Positions 11,807 to 22,099 are shown, counted from the stretch's first letter. The stretch is 64,000 nucleotides of DNA from Thamnaconus septentrionalis (GCA_009823395.1 CM020510.1:1793773-1857772), one strand, 5' to 3'. The notes: generated from the letters alone by a model not told the origin. Translations and numbers: made by a program.

Positions 11807-13142
11807 AGCTATCACTGTACACACCTTCCTCACACACCACCACTTGTCTGCAGCTCATCGTCCGTCCAGTCAACTTCAGTCCAATCTGGCAACCCACCCA
11901 GTTGCCAGATTCATCTTACAGCTTCCGTTGCAAATCTTTCCAGCGTGAGTCGTGAAAGACAGAAAACAAAACTACTTTTCCACATTTAAATAAAGTTTTT
12001 TGAATCAATCATTCTTATTTCGACTCGGCCCTGGAGGCACATTTCCATAATCTCACTTAGAAAAGTACTCACAAACAAGCGAGCAAATACCAAGTTTACA
12101 AAGAACAAGAGGTTCCAGGAATGCGTTGCAAAACACTATTACGCTCGTGCCTTCCGCCGCCAGGTGTCACATTAGAAAAAAACTAGACAGCAAACAAGTG
12201 GGTAAGTGCAGCCTATTCCAGGTGGTTGCCATCGCTGCTGTAATGAGATTTTCAAGGTCTCTCCAAACAAAACAAGCTGAGAACTTCACAACTTTGAATT
12301 TATACAAAGCAGCAGCGGCAGGAATTAGTTTCCCTCTGTCGGTGGCTGAGTTCAAAGGGCGACGGCTCCCCATCCGGCTCCTCCTGTTGTTATCAAAGCA
12401 CTTGATAGTCTGAGCGCGCGGAGCGGCAACACCAGATTGCGGGTCAGAAATAAACTTTGAGGACAATTTAACAAATCCAATCTGCCTTCGTGCTGACAAT
12501 AGCCTGAGCCTGCACTGACTGGCAACACGGCCCGGAGAGGCTGAAGAGCCCAGACTCTCCTCTTCCATCCTGCAGTGGCTCACATCAAGGACCGCATCAC
12601 TCTGCGGGCACTTTGACTTGACTGGTGGACCACAGTGGTGGTTCTCCGTCTCCGGTGCATCCATCAAACATCCATCATTCTGCGACACCTTAATGGTAAA
12701 GAGTGTATTTCAATACCCGGCACAGCGCCAATGTTCACAATGGTTTCTCTCGTCATCTGAAGAGGTGGAAATAGAAATGAAAAAAATCTGTGGCCCGTTT
12801 GTATTTTGGTGTAAACTCCATGCATAATGAATCATATTCTGCCAGCAAACCTTGAAGTGGTGCTGATTCACACTCGCTCATCCAAGAAGGTCATTCCTCC
12901 CAAGTATGAATAAATCTGCCAAGATTTCCTCCTTAATATTTACTGCGTGTGTCAACAAGCTCGTTACAGACACGACCCGAGCCACATTCTCATCATATTG
13001 TCATAAGTGCCGTGTTTCTATCTGAACTGTTGGATCTGCTGCTTCTCTCCGCGGCAGGCAGAGGATGGTACATGTTACAGGTTAAGTCGTAATAGAGTTG
13101 GTGCGTCTGATGTTCTGTTGTCACAGCGACCTCTGCTGTACG

Positions 13143-13520
13143 CAGGTGCCACCCGAAAAATGAGAACATCCAGTAAAAGTTGTTTTATTTTGGCAGTTTA
13201 ACATAAAAGATGAAAGCAACACATCTTATTGAGCCACTCCACGCAAACTGACATCTCAAGCAGTTCCTTGTTGTAACTTTGCTGATTAAGATTTTCAGCT
13301 TATTAAAACCACAAACCCACAAACTCAGAAAATTATTATAAAATTGGAGGGTTTTTTTTAAGCTGCAAGACCTGATCAGCAAAATCCAAAGAAATAAAAA
13401 CTTGAAATATATTGATTTGCATATTATTCCTTTATATAATATGTCACATTCACCTTTTAAGTTGAATTGCAGAAATACAGCAACCTTTTCAGCATATTCT
13501 AATTTTCTGGGTAGTGCCTG
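13143..13520 (+). mobile_element. Tc1-end MITE (CAGGCACTACCC family), copy 1, near full length
   Basis: Ends are CAGGTGCCACCC on the left and GGGTAGTGCCTG on the right, inverted over about 28 bp with mismatches. TA follows the right end. This 378-bp copy is the most complete of six (18667, 33636, 38355, 44565, 56361). The CAGG...AAAATTAGAATAT terminus resembles that of some fish Tc1-like transposons, so I read it as a Tc1/mariner-derived non-autonomous element inserted at TA. A 65-codon minus-strand frame (13185-13382) is shared with copy 2. Confidence 0.8.
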
Positions 13521-14633
13521 TATTTCTCTGTACCCACACTTTTCTTTTTTGTTACAATCATAACTTCATAAAAACGGCCTTGGCTACGTTCACCCACGTT
13601 AAGGCTGACGATGGTACATTTTAAATCGTGATAGATTTGATGTGTCTAATATATTATCACAGGAAAAAATATATAATATATAAATATTTCTCAGTTTACA
13701 TGGAATTGTTTTATCTGCTCTTCCTCTGTTTTATTGTCAACACTTTGAACTGCATTCCGTGTATGAGAGGTGCTATATAAACAAAATTGTACTCACGTCC
13801 TTGCATAAGTTGATGCATTGAAGGAAGAGTTCAAAATTTGGGCCTTTTGCCAATGGCCTGCGTCACGTCACAACTGGGCTGCTGGCAGCCTGGACGTCAG
13901 GACTGATCGGACTCAGCTTCGCCACCTGCAGGTGGTCCGACACTCAGCTGCCCGACTCCGCACCCACCTCTGCTTTTGCTGACTGCATCAAGTGGGAAAG
14001 CAGCATGGAGGTCGGAGTGGTTTCTTCCAGATGCTGCAGAGAAACCAGGCTGAACCCAAGCTTGATGAAGTCAGTCCTCATTCCTGACTCCATCCCAGAG
14101 AAATGCACCAAAAATCCTCTTTGTATGAAAGTTGTGGGTCCCCAAGGACACCGTGTGCTTTGCTGACAGTCTCCTTCTGTTCCTTATGCTTCTGTGCCTG
14201 TGATAATAGGTACAGTCACACCAATTGTCATGGCAAAAATGCCTTCAAGTGGCTATTTCCCTGCCTGCAAATTGTGTTATTTGTATACTTTTGGTTTCTC
14301 GGAGGGTGAAGTGTGAACTTTTTCATTTTCCATGTGTGAACCAGATCCACGAAACTGAGAACAAAACGTTCTGACCTTCTCCTCCTCCTCATTGTGTTGT
14401 TGCTGCCTGACATTTTCACTTGACCCAAAGCAGTGGTCAGACCTCGTCTCTTCTCTCCGACTGACAGACGCAGCTCTCTGAGCACTAAAATAGTCCCACT
14501 TTTCCAGAACCACAAAGTAACATCCCATGTATTCATACACGGACAGAGACACAAGGCTGTTGCACGAGCTGCAATGTGTGACAGGAGATTCAAGATGGCA
14601 GTGATGGCATGAAAGATGGAAAGCTGGACAACA
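13521..14633. other. Non-coding sequence
   Basis: Mostly unique. A segment at 13597-13665 is a diverged duplicate of 13059-13115, so the MITE lies between two related segments. A LINE-type tail motif is at 13738-13788. No coding exon recognised. Confidence 0.4.
13738..13788 (+). mobile_element. LINE-like 3' end motif
   Basis: CACTTTGAACTGCATTCCGT followed by GTATGAGAGGTGCTATATAA fits a 3'-terminal motif common to fish non-LTR retrotransposons. A related motif is at 37445-37525. Only about 50 bp is recognisable. Confidence 0.5.
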
Positions 14634-15247
14634 GGCTGTGTCTCAATTCAGGGTCTGCGTCCTTCCAAGGCTGCATTTGAAAGGAAGTTGCGTCCTAGCA
14701 CTGCGCGAAGGCTCCTCCCAATTCCCAGAAGTCCAAAGGACGCTCCAAATGCAGCCCTACTGTTAGCCGATTCCAAGGATGCACCGCTACTATCCTTCGT
14801 TTCCTTCTGTATCCCAGGATGCTTTGCGTGCTGCTGCAAAGCATCCTGGGATCCTGGGAAGTCAGCTGAAATTAGCGCCATCTACTGGCAAAGACACGAC
14901 GTATAAATTTAAGTATTGAAATTTCACATCAAATATTCAGTTTTTAACGTAGGGTTTTTACTTATTTGAACATCCAACGCCATCGAATGGTTAGCTTGAT
15001 GCTATGAAAACGTCACTTCTGGGGTTGGCCAGCAGGAGGGAACGGCGGTGACGCAACCAGGAAACACGCCGAAGACTAGACCGTCCCGTGTGGTTACCGG
15101 GGAGGCGGGGTTTGGTTGGTCCTTCTGGGCCGGGTCCTTAGAGGACGCTTCCTTCAGACGGAGGACGCTTCCTTCAGACGGAGGACACTTCCTTCAGACG
15201 GAGGATGCTTCCTTCCAAGGATGCAGACCCTGGGTTGAGACACAGCC
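14634..15247. mobile_element. GGCTGTGTCTCAA inverted-repeat MITE
   Basis: The left end (GGCTGTGTCTCAATTCAGGG at 14634) and the right end read on the other strand (GGCTGTGTCTCAACCCAGGG, ending at 15247) match over about 37 bp. Inside are a perfect 17-bp-arm hairpin with an 8-base loop (14811-14852) and a 20-bp tandem repeat (15141-15216). It is a non-coding, 614-bp class II element. I see no clear target duplication at the flanks, so the superfamily is left open. Confidence 0.75.
15141..15216. repeat. 20-bp tandem repeat, four units
   Basis: The unit GAGGACGCTTCCTTCAGACG is repeated at exact 20-bp steps: three full units, with one C-to-A change in the third, plus a partial fourth. It sits inside the right half of the GGCTGTGTCTC element. 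Confidence 0.95.
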
Positions 15248-15534
15248 AGAGACTTGAGTGGAAGGGAGGGAGGGTGTACTACTGAAAATCACTGCTGTGC
15301 TTTGCAACATGTTGGATGAGCGGCAGAGTGATGGAGATCATGTGTTGCACATGACCTGTGAATTTGACTCAAACTGGTTCTCCCGATTGATTGCACAGAA
15401 AGGACGAAAATAACTGCAGGACCGGAGTCACATGGTCAGAGCTTTTCTCTTTGTTTTTGTTTTTTACAATTGGGATATTTATAGTTCTAAGTCTTTATGT
15501 GAACATCATTTCAGAAGTGTGACTCAATGTGCAG

Positions 15535-15536
<2 letters not shown>

Positions 15537-15566
<30 letters not shown>
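15537..15566. repeat. (GT)15 microsatellite
   Basis: Uninterrupted GT run. Confidence 0.95.
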
Positions 15567-15569
<3 letters not shown>

Positions 15570-16194
15570 GCGCTGACATTAACAGACAGGCTCCATGCTC
15601 TGAGATGAATGAGAGGGCAGATTGGACTGAAGCTGATGAAGTGGACTGATGCTCATTAGACGGCTGCTGATACACAGATTGATGTTCCCGGGTTTTACGC
15701 CGGCGCTCCCATAATGATGGATGAGTCTCTGATTTAAAGGCAACACTTCTTTCTACAGCCCACGGTTAAGTTCATTCAACAGAGAAAGTGGCCAGAGTCA
15801 CGACCAGGCTGTTAGTAGGGCGAGCGTGCAGGTCAGTGTGAGAAGGTGTGAGGTATTAAAAAGCAAAACGCTGGATTGTTGGATGAGGTTTTCTTCAGCT
15901 GCGGGCCAGTAATAAAAATTAAACCAGGAGACAGCAGGTGAAGCCCCTCTGAAGTTTATGCTCACGTATGCCGACGCTGGTGCTTGCAACAGCAGAGACA
16001 AAGCAGAAATTCAGGACTGAATCATTGATAGCAAAACAAGTTGGAAAAAAAATAACCTCAGCATTGCATTGCCAATATTAATCAGTGTTTCCTAGGTAGA
16101 GAGTTTCTTTTATCACAAGTAAATTATTAAAATAAAAAAATGGAGGTTCCTCATTTGTAACCAGGCCTCCAAGAAGTTGGAACCCTGCAACAGA

Positions 16195-16220
16195 AGGCAG
16201 GCAGGCAGGCAGGCAGGCAG
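16195..16220. repeat. (GGCA)6 microsatellite
   Basis: Tetranucleotide run. Confidence 0.95.
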
Positions 16221-16332
16221 CAACAAGGAGAAGGTCACGAGGAAACTGGGGGAAACCACGCTGGACTTCTGGCTACCAGAGAGAGAGAGCAGACAATCTG
16301 GCAATGAGACTTAAACACACACTCCCTAATGT

Positions 16333-16830
16333 CAGGGGTGTCAAACTCATTTTGGTCCACAGGCCACATGGAGGAAAATCTCTTCCCAAGCGGTAAAATC
16401 ATGGTATGGTGATAATAACGTAAAAAAAAATAACAACAACTTCCAGTCGTTTGTTTTACTTTGTTTGTGTTCTTTGAGCGCTCTGCACTCTGCATCAGCG
16501 TTGCCAACTCCTCAGTAAGGAAAGTCGCTATTGGCTGTCCTGAAAGTCGCTAGAAGTCGGCAAATGACGTCATCGTCTAATTTGCATAATTGACAATTTG
16601 CAACGTAACAACACCAGGAAAAGTCGCTAGAGTTGTCGCTAGTCGCTTTTGACAAAAAAAAAGTCGCCATGGGGAGAAAAATGGGGCGACTTTTTTTTTT
16701 TTTTTTGGCGGGGGGGATAAGGCAAGTTGGCAAAGGCTCTGCATCAGCTTTTTTTTCTTTCCAGGATGTTCCAGAAAACCTACTGTTGATGTTGCGGCAC
16801 CAACACTCACAGCCTCTGCAGGGGGAAACT
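16333..16830 (+). mobile_element. CAGGGGTGTCAAACTC hAT-like element, host of a nested insertion (copy 1)
   Basis: Begins CAGGGGTGTCAAACTCATTT, an end typical of fish hAT-like non-autonomous elements, followed by GGTCCACAGGCCACATGGAG. It is interrupted at 16496 by a second element and resumes at 16737 after an 8-bp duplication. The right boundary is uncertain; no matching inverted end is visible, so 16830 is approximate. A second copy, interrupted at the same point, starts at 57823. Confidence 0.65.
16496..16736 (+). mobile_element. Nested hAT-like MITE with perfect 8-bp target duplication
   Basis: The element starts CAGCGTTGCCAACTCCT and ends AAGTTGGCAAAGG, giving a short TTGCCAACT inverted match. 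It is flanked on both sides by CTCTGCAT (16488-16495 and 16737-16744). An 8-bp duplication with a CAG start is the signature of the hAT superfamily. The interior is rich in AGTCGCTA/GTCGCTAG motifs and holds T16 at 16691-16706. Non-coding, 241 bp. Confidence 0.75.
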
Positions 16831-17099
16831 TCAGATGTGTCTGCTGTCTCACAGAAGACAACAAGCATTTTCTTCACTTTGGAGACTTCTCTGCGTGTTT
16901 TCTGCAGTGAGCTGTGTGAGAAAACATTTTTTTTTGTTTTTTTTTTTAAAGGCATCAATGCAAGGACTCACTCCTGACTTGAGTCATTCCTTCAGGCTCC
17001 ATTTCCATAATCTGTGTGTTTTTCCTTCACCATAGAATCAGGAGTCACGAGCGACTGCCTGCTAGCCGGAAATTCCGTTGCTTCATGAATACAGACAGT

Positions 17100-17508
17100 A
17101 GCTGCGTTTCCATTGCAGTTTTTCCACAAAGTAAAACCGATATTTCTGAAATTTCGACAAAGTGCAATTGCAATTTGCAGGTGTTTCCATTAACTGGTGT
17201 GAAGCCGGAATTCTCGTCCAATCCCGTCCCTCGTTTGACGTTTGTTTGCTGTCAAGAACGCCTGTTGTCCGTCTCCTCCTCCTCCGTCCAATCATAGCGC
17301 ACCATTTCCACTGGTCAGTGAACTGGTCACGTGACCCCGTGCGTCACATCCGTGTGTTTCCATGACACTTTTGCCATATTCCTCTACGTGGATACGTGTG
17401 GAAAAACCTCCTCATGAGAGCAATAAAAACCTCAAAGCCATATTTGAGAGGTTTTTCCAAGTGGAGCTGTTTTCCATCATCACTCTAGGGGTCATGGAAA
17501 AGCAAGCT
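17100..17508 (-). mobile_element. AGCTGCG-ended element, copy with both ends (b1)
   Basis: Left end AGCTGCGTTTCCATTGCAG; right end read on the other strand AGCTTGCTTTTCCATGACCC. ACAGT abuts both ends (17095-17099 and 17509-17513), a possible 5-bp target duplication; because TA also flanks a slightly shorter version, the exact cut is ambiguous. On the minus strand it keeps ATG then VRYDWTEEE and, after an internal deletion, VLDSKQ. These are pieces of the Myb/SANT-like frame better preserved at 59251. About ten copies or fragments occur in the window. Confidence 0.75.
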
Positions 17509-18666
17509 ACAGTGAATGTTAATTTGTTTACATATTTTTCATATGTGTGTGTGTGAGAGAGAGGGAGAGAAACCTCTGACAAAGGCAGTGTAAAGTTGAC
17601 TGGCTGCTTGGGACGTGTGCTGAATAGCTGAACGGATGGATGAAAGAGGGATGGAGAGACGGAAGCAGTGAGTCTGCAGCAGAGTGGAGGGTGGAATCGC
17701 AAAAGCCGCAAGTCGGAGTGGAGTCACCGTACAATGGAAATAGTTCAAATGACGGGTGGAGGACATCAGATGTTGCTTTAATTCCCGCGGTAACTCCGAT
17801 CAATAACGATCGGACGATCACTTTTTACGCAGAAGAAGAGGGAGTGAGGCGGGGGATCGTAGCGTGCGAGCTATTGATTTCCAGGCCGGCCGGGAACAGA
17901 CAGGCTTTGAAATGATGCTCTGATTAGGCCGGGCCCGGCGTGATTAGTTCATCAATAGCGCAAATGGAAAAACAATCTGTTTCCCTTCATCCCTCTGTTA
18001 TCGTTCTTTAATTCCGGCGACCTCGCCACACTTGTGAGCGATGGCTCTCTGGCGGACGGATCAATACCGTCACAGACACCCGGGGTTGGCCGCTCTTCAC
18101 AGGCCGCGTCTGGGCGTCGTGGCGGTCCCGGCGCTCTCTGGTGGATTAGTCTCCGCCCTCACAACTTGGTCCTTGTTCCCTGGCCGAGCCTGATCGCACC
18201 GCAACTCAACGGCAGGTTTTTTTTTTTTTTTTTTTTTTCTGTTTCTCCGATGTTTTGTTTTTCGAAATCTCCAGGTCGCTGGACGCGTGGCTTTTAGGGG
18301 CTGCTCAGAGACACACTGGAGTCAAATAACCAATACTTCATGTCGTTAGCCTAATAGCATAATTGCCTCAGTCGGTTTTTTTTTTGGCCAAATTGTGATA
18401 TCTGCCTCACTTTACCAATGCGCTTGCTAAAAAAAATGTGTTTTTTCTTGTTTTTTCCGAAAACGTTCAAATATGACTTAGGCAGCTACGCTATCTGCTA
18501 GGCCTATGCTACTAGGCTAACGATACTGAGAAGTGCACATAGATCAGCAGCTCTTCTGGGAGCATTAAAAAGTAACACAATATCTGCGTTTCAAAAAAAA
18601 AAAAACAGCTTTGTTTTTTTTTTTCTGTTTTCCAATTTCCAATAAAATAATATTAGATATAATCTA
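17509..18666. other. Non-coding, partly CpG-rich sequence
   Basis: The 17840-18130 part is GC- and CpG-rich with TGATTAG and ATCAAT motifs and no simple repeats, so it is a regulatory candidate. A T22 run is at 18217-18238, and two inverted segments (18343-18361 and 18505-18523) bracket 143 bp. Confidence 0.4.
18343..18523. repeat. Inverted repeat with 19-bp arms
   Basis: TCGTTAGCCTAATAGCATA at 18343-18361 is the inverse of 18505-18523 with one mismatch. It may be the ends of a small, otherwise decayed palindromic element. Confidence 0.6.
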
Positions 18667-19027
18667 CAGGCACTACCCTGAAAAATGAGAATATCAAGTA
18701 AAAGTTGTTTTATTTTGGCAATTTAACATAAAAGAAGAAAGCAACAAATTTTATTGAGCCATTCCACGCAAATTGACATCTCAAGCAGTTCCTTGTTGTA
18801 ACTTTGCTGATTAAGATTTTCAGCTTATTAAAACCACAAACCCACAAACTCAGAAAATTATTATAAAATTGGAGGGGTTTTTTTAAGCTGCAAGACCTGA
18901 TCAGCAAAATCCAAAGAAATAAAAACTTGAAATATATTGATTTGCATATTATTCCTTTATATAATATGTCACATTCACCTTTTAAGTTGAATTGCAGAAA
19001 TAAAGCAACCTTTTCAGCATATTCTAA
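18667..19027 (+). mobile_element. Tc1-end MITE, copy 2 (right end lost)
   Basis: Starts CAGGCACTACCCTGAAAAAT directly after TA and is collinear with copy 1 up to AGCATATTCTAA, where the terminal inverted repeat is missing. The 65-codon minus-strand frame at 18710-18907 matches that of copy 1 with few changes. Confidence 0.8.
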
Positions 19028-19801
19028 CTATGAAAGCAATCATGAATTTGTATCAGATCACACTGCAACCCAGTTGTCTCCTCTGTGGCCTGTGTTTTAG
19101 TTCATACATGATGACTAATGATGCAAACATAGCGGCCGCAGTCTGGTTCAGCTTCGATAAATCTGATAAATCGCACGGCTCGATCTATTTGCATCTTCAG
19201 CGGCGGAACCTCGTGAGGGCTGAGAGGAATTCCCTGTGTTCTTTTCCCAGCGTGTTCACCTCCACGGCGGTGTTTCTATTCAAATTACAGCCTGGAAGAG
19301 CCGGAGAAGGTGGCCGTAGCCGTAGATTCTCTTTCTGGAGTTTCCCCCATCCACAGGCTGTGGACTGTTTAAGAAAACCCACCAGAGGGCCTCTATTGAT
19401 CTCCATCCAGAGTTCACCTGGCTTCATGGAGATGGGTTATTATTAGAGACAGGGCTGAAATGGGAAAGGAGGGAGGAAAGACACGTCTCATACAGTGCTG
19501 GAAGATCTCACTGCTGTTTCTCCTTCGCTAGGCTCATTTATTTCCTAATTACTAAAAGATTGGCTGAAGAGTGGGTTTATCAAAACAGCCATGACAGAGA
19601 TGATCTTCGTTCTGATGGAACCTCAACACGTCCGTATGTGCACGTGTTATTTTACGTTAATAAATTAGAAACACCGCGCGCTACACATAGAATTGCTGGA
19701 GCCTGACAAAGTCACATTGTTTCAAGACACGACTTCAAATGTTGTTTTCGGTGAGATGAAGTGAGTCGGAATTTAAAAGACAGGGACGCCACAGTGCAGT
19801 T
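19028..19801. other. Unique non-coding sequence
   Basis: No repeat or gene recognised. The 138-codon frame at 19030-19446 has no recognisable domain. Confidence 0.4.
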
Positions 19802-20121
19802 TGTTACGGCCCGGCTCACTAACTGCAACAGAATTCGCCCGACGGAGGACGGAGGAGCATTGATAAATGTGAATTTTATTCACAAAACCAAAGAATACGT
19901 GCAACTAAGCCATAGCCAGAACAAAAGAGCTCAAAGTGGCGCCGGCAGAGTCTCCAGGTGCCGGCAGGGAGAGAGAGCGAGCGAGATAGGCCAGCCCTCC
20001 TTTATAGCCTTGAGAGCCACGGCCTCAGGTGCTCCCGGTTGGCGAGCTCCGCCCCTCAGTGAGGGAAACACACACACAGACACCGACAGACAGGCAACCC
20101 AAAGCCCTCAGGGCCGTCACA
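19802..20121 (-). mobile_element. Solo LTR of an LTR retrotransposon
   Basis: Read on the minus strand it starts TGTGACGGCCCTGAGGGC and ends GGGCCGTAACA, giving the 5'-TG...CA-3' ends and matching inverted termini of an LTR. AGTT abuts both sides (19798-19801 and 20122-20125), consistent with a 4-bp target duplication. On the minus strand a TATAAAG box (near 20005) precedes an AATAAAATTC poly(A) signal (near 19870-19880) in the expected promoter-then-polyadenylation order. No internal coding region lies on either side, so this is a solo LTR left by recombination. A Ty3/gypsy origin is likely but unproven. Confidence 0.75.
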
Positions 20122-20986
20122 AGTTTTAGATTTTTTTGTTGCTGAGATTTGACTTTTCTCGGAATATCCTTTGGAGTCAATAAACGAACTAACAATAATG
20201 AACACATTATTATAAACAAGTAGGACGGATGAGAGCGGCGACACCACGTGACCTAAAAGTTCCCAATACAGAATCTCTACAGCACTGCCGGTAGGAGGAG
20301 CTGCCGTCCTGACTGTGACGTGGCTTGAGTAAGTTGCATTCCGCAACACAAACCAAACACTTGTGCCAAGAGTTGATGAGCACGATTTCAAACGATGAGG
20401 ATTTAGAAAGAAGTCACCGGAGGAAAAGACAAATGCTGCTCTTGCGGTGAAATAAAGGACAAAATTAGATTTATGAGCTGCACTGATGCACAGGGGCCAA
20501 TTTTTTTTTTTAAAAGTCATCATTTCCATAAGAGCGATACAATTTTTTAAAGCGAGCGCGGTGATAAACTTTAAAACTTCTCAAAGCGGTGAAAGAAATT
20601 TGAATTGTTTAAGCTTGACGAGACAGCGCCTGGCTGGAAATGTGGCTCTGTGGTGAAGCAGAGGAAGTCATAAATTATACAAGACGCCCCAAACAATAGA
20701 GGGCCGTGAGGAAAAATATTCAGACTGGACGGTGTGTTCTGTGAGGAAGCCTCAAAGTGCGGACAAAGTCAGATTGTGAGTCTTTCACAATATTGAGAGT
20801 TTCCAAGCAGTTCAGCAAGTTTTTGCTTCCATTGAAAAAGGAAGTAAACACTTTGGACAGCAGTGTTGCCAGGTGATGGGAGGATATTTGTCAATAATAT
20901 TGAGGAGGATCATTTTTTGGTCCGTTCACAAATGATAAATAGCAAAGAATCCGTTGATGCGTCCAATGCGCTTCTGAAACATGCGA
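20122..20986. other. Unique non-coding sequence
   Basis: No gene or repeat recognised. The 20530-20720 part is free of simple repeats and AT-rich with CpG clusters, a weak regulatory candidate. Confidence 0.4.
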
Positions 20987-21345
20987 CTGTGACGAGGTGT
21001 GGTGTGAATCCCAAAAGCCAGGACAATCGAGGCACACAGACCAGAATGAGCCATTAAATGATTTATTCACCAAATCCCTGGCAGGGGGAAAAGTTTGGTA
21101 AGGGGAGAAGAAGGCAAGCAGAGCAGAGCAGGCAGGCGAGCCAAAGAAGTGAAGCTGGCAGCGGTGGCGGTCAGAGGCAGGCTAGCAGGAGGCAGGCAGA
21201 GCAGCTGAGTCGTGAACAGGCAGCAGGAAGTCAGACAGATAGACGCCGGAGAGTCTTGCATGGCAAGGAGCAACCTGGCAACCTGGGGACGAGGGGGGCA
21301 AAGTGAGGCGAACGAGGGGAGGAGCCAGTGAGGTGTGGCTTTTAA
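20987..21345 (-). mobile_element. Possible second LTR fragment
   Basis: Plus-strand start TGTGACGAGGTGTGGTGTGA would be the 3' end of an LTR on the minus strand. An AATAAATCAT poly(A)-like motif lies close by (21055-21064), and a pyrimidine-rich leader is read on the minus strand. The far end is cut by the AGCTGCG element at 21346 and no matching TG end is visible. It could instead be unrelated GC-rich sequence. Confidence 0.35.
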
Positions 21346-22099
21346 GCTGTGTTTCCATCAACCCCTGGAACTGAGCAGAAACCCCTAAATATGGCCATAA
21401 AAACTGCTGATGGAAGCAGCTCAGCTAGGAAAAACCTCTCAGATACGGCTGAAAAGTTTTTGTGGTTTTTCACACAGATCCATATCGAGCAGGGCTGTCA
21501 AACTCAAATACACAGAGGGCCAAAATGTAAAACTTGGACAAAGCCGAGGGCCGACATTGATATTTATTTAAAAAAAAAACTTCCTCCAGATGGAATAGTT
21601 AACCTTTTCATTTAGACCCAAACTAGCTTTGCTTCAACCTGAATATGGAACAAGCAAAGCTTAATACTAGACAATAAATAACTGAATATTGCACACATGC
21701 AAAAACCAATTTAAAAAAAAAAAAAAAAATCATCAAAACTCATCAAAATAAATAAAATGTAAATAAAAAAACAGACTTCTGATTTGAATTTCAACAGTAA
21801 CATTTTCCCATTGGCTAATTATAAATTTAAAAAAATATAAATCAACAATAAACCAGTAATAAGTCATAATAATATATCCTTCAATGAACGTCCAAAATAC
21901 CAGCAGAGCATTCTGGGATTTGTAGCCTTAGCAATACATGTGCTGTGTAATACTGGTGGGCCAGCTCTAGTAGTTATTTTGTATTTCCTTACGGACCAAA
22001 TGTAATCACACTGCGGGCCAAATTTGGCCCGCGGGCCAGAGTTTGACACCCATGATTTAGAGTAATATCGCAAAACTGCCACGGAAACACTGTGTTTGC
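21346..22099 (+). mobile_element. AGCTGCG-ended element (b2) split by a hAT insertion
   Basis: Starts GCTGTGTTTCCATCA and carries the family block ATATGGCCATAAAAACTGCT...GGAAAAACCTCTC up to CACAGATCC at 21480. It then breaks and resumes at 22063 with TAATATCGCAAAACTGCCAC. The uninterrupted order is visible, in reverse orientation, in the copy at 22710-22925. It is truncated on the right. Confidence 0.75.
21490..22054 (+). mobile_element. hAT-like MITE nested in the AGCTGCG element
   Basis: Starts CAGGGCTGTCAAACTC and ends GAGTTTGACACCCATG, forming inverted ends. The right terminal segment GGCCCGCGGGCCAGAG is typical of this fish hAT-like group. Flanks ATATCGAG (21482-21489) and ATTTAGAG (22055-22062) match at six of eight positions, a slightly diverged 8-bp target duplication. 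The interior is AT-rich and non-coding, with an A15 run near 21714-21729 and a GCATTCTGGGATTTGTAG motif at 21909. Confidence 0.85.

Larger units (their letters stand above)
10379..13142. other. Non-coding sequence with CCT, GT, C-rich and GTCY repeats
   Basis: No gene recognised. The 12160-12690 part is unusually free of simple repeats and open on the minus strand for 173 codons, but the translation resembles no protein I know. It could be a conserved regulatory segment. Confidence 0.4.
15248..16332. other. Non-coding sequence with a GT run
   Basis: Contains a GT microsatellite (15537-15566) and a GGCA repeat. The 15640-15750 part, with CTCATTAG and ATTGATG motifs and no simple repeats, could be a regulatory element. 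No gene recognised. Confidence 0.4.

Noticed and set aside
11566..11955. 129-codon frame with a cysteine/valine/serine/proline-rich repeat
   Set aside because: A translation of the GTCY tetranucleotide tract.
12167..12688. 173-codon minus-strand frame
   Set aside because: Not biased, but no recognisable domain, no homologue I know and no gene signals. Noted only as a repeat-free segment.
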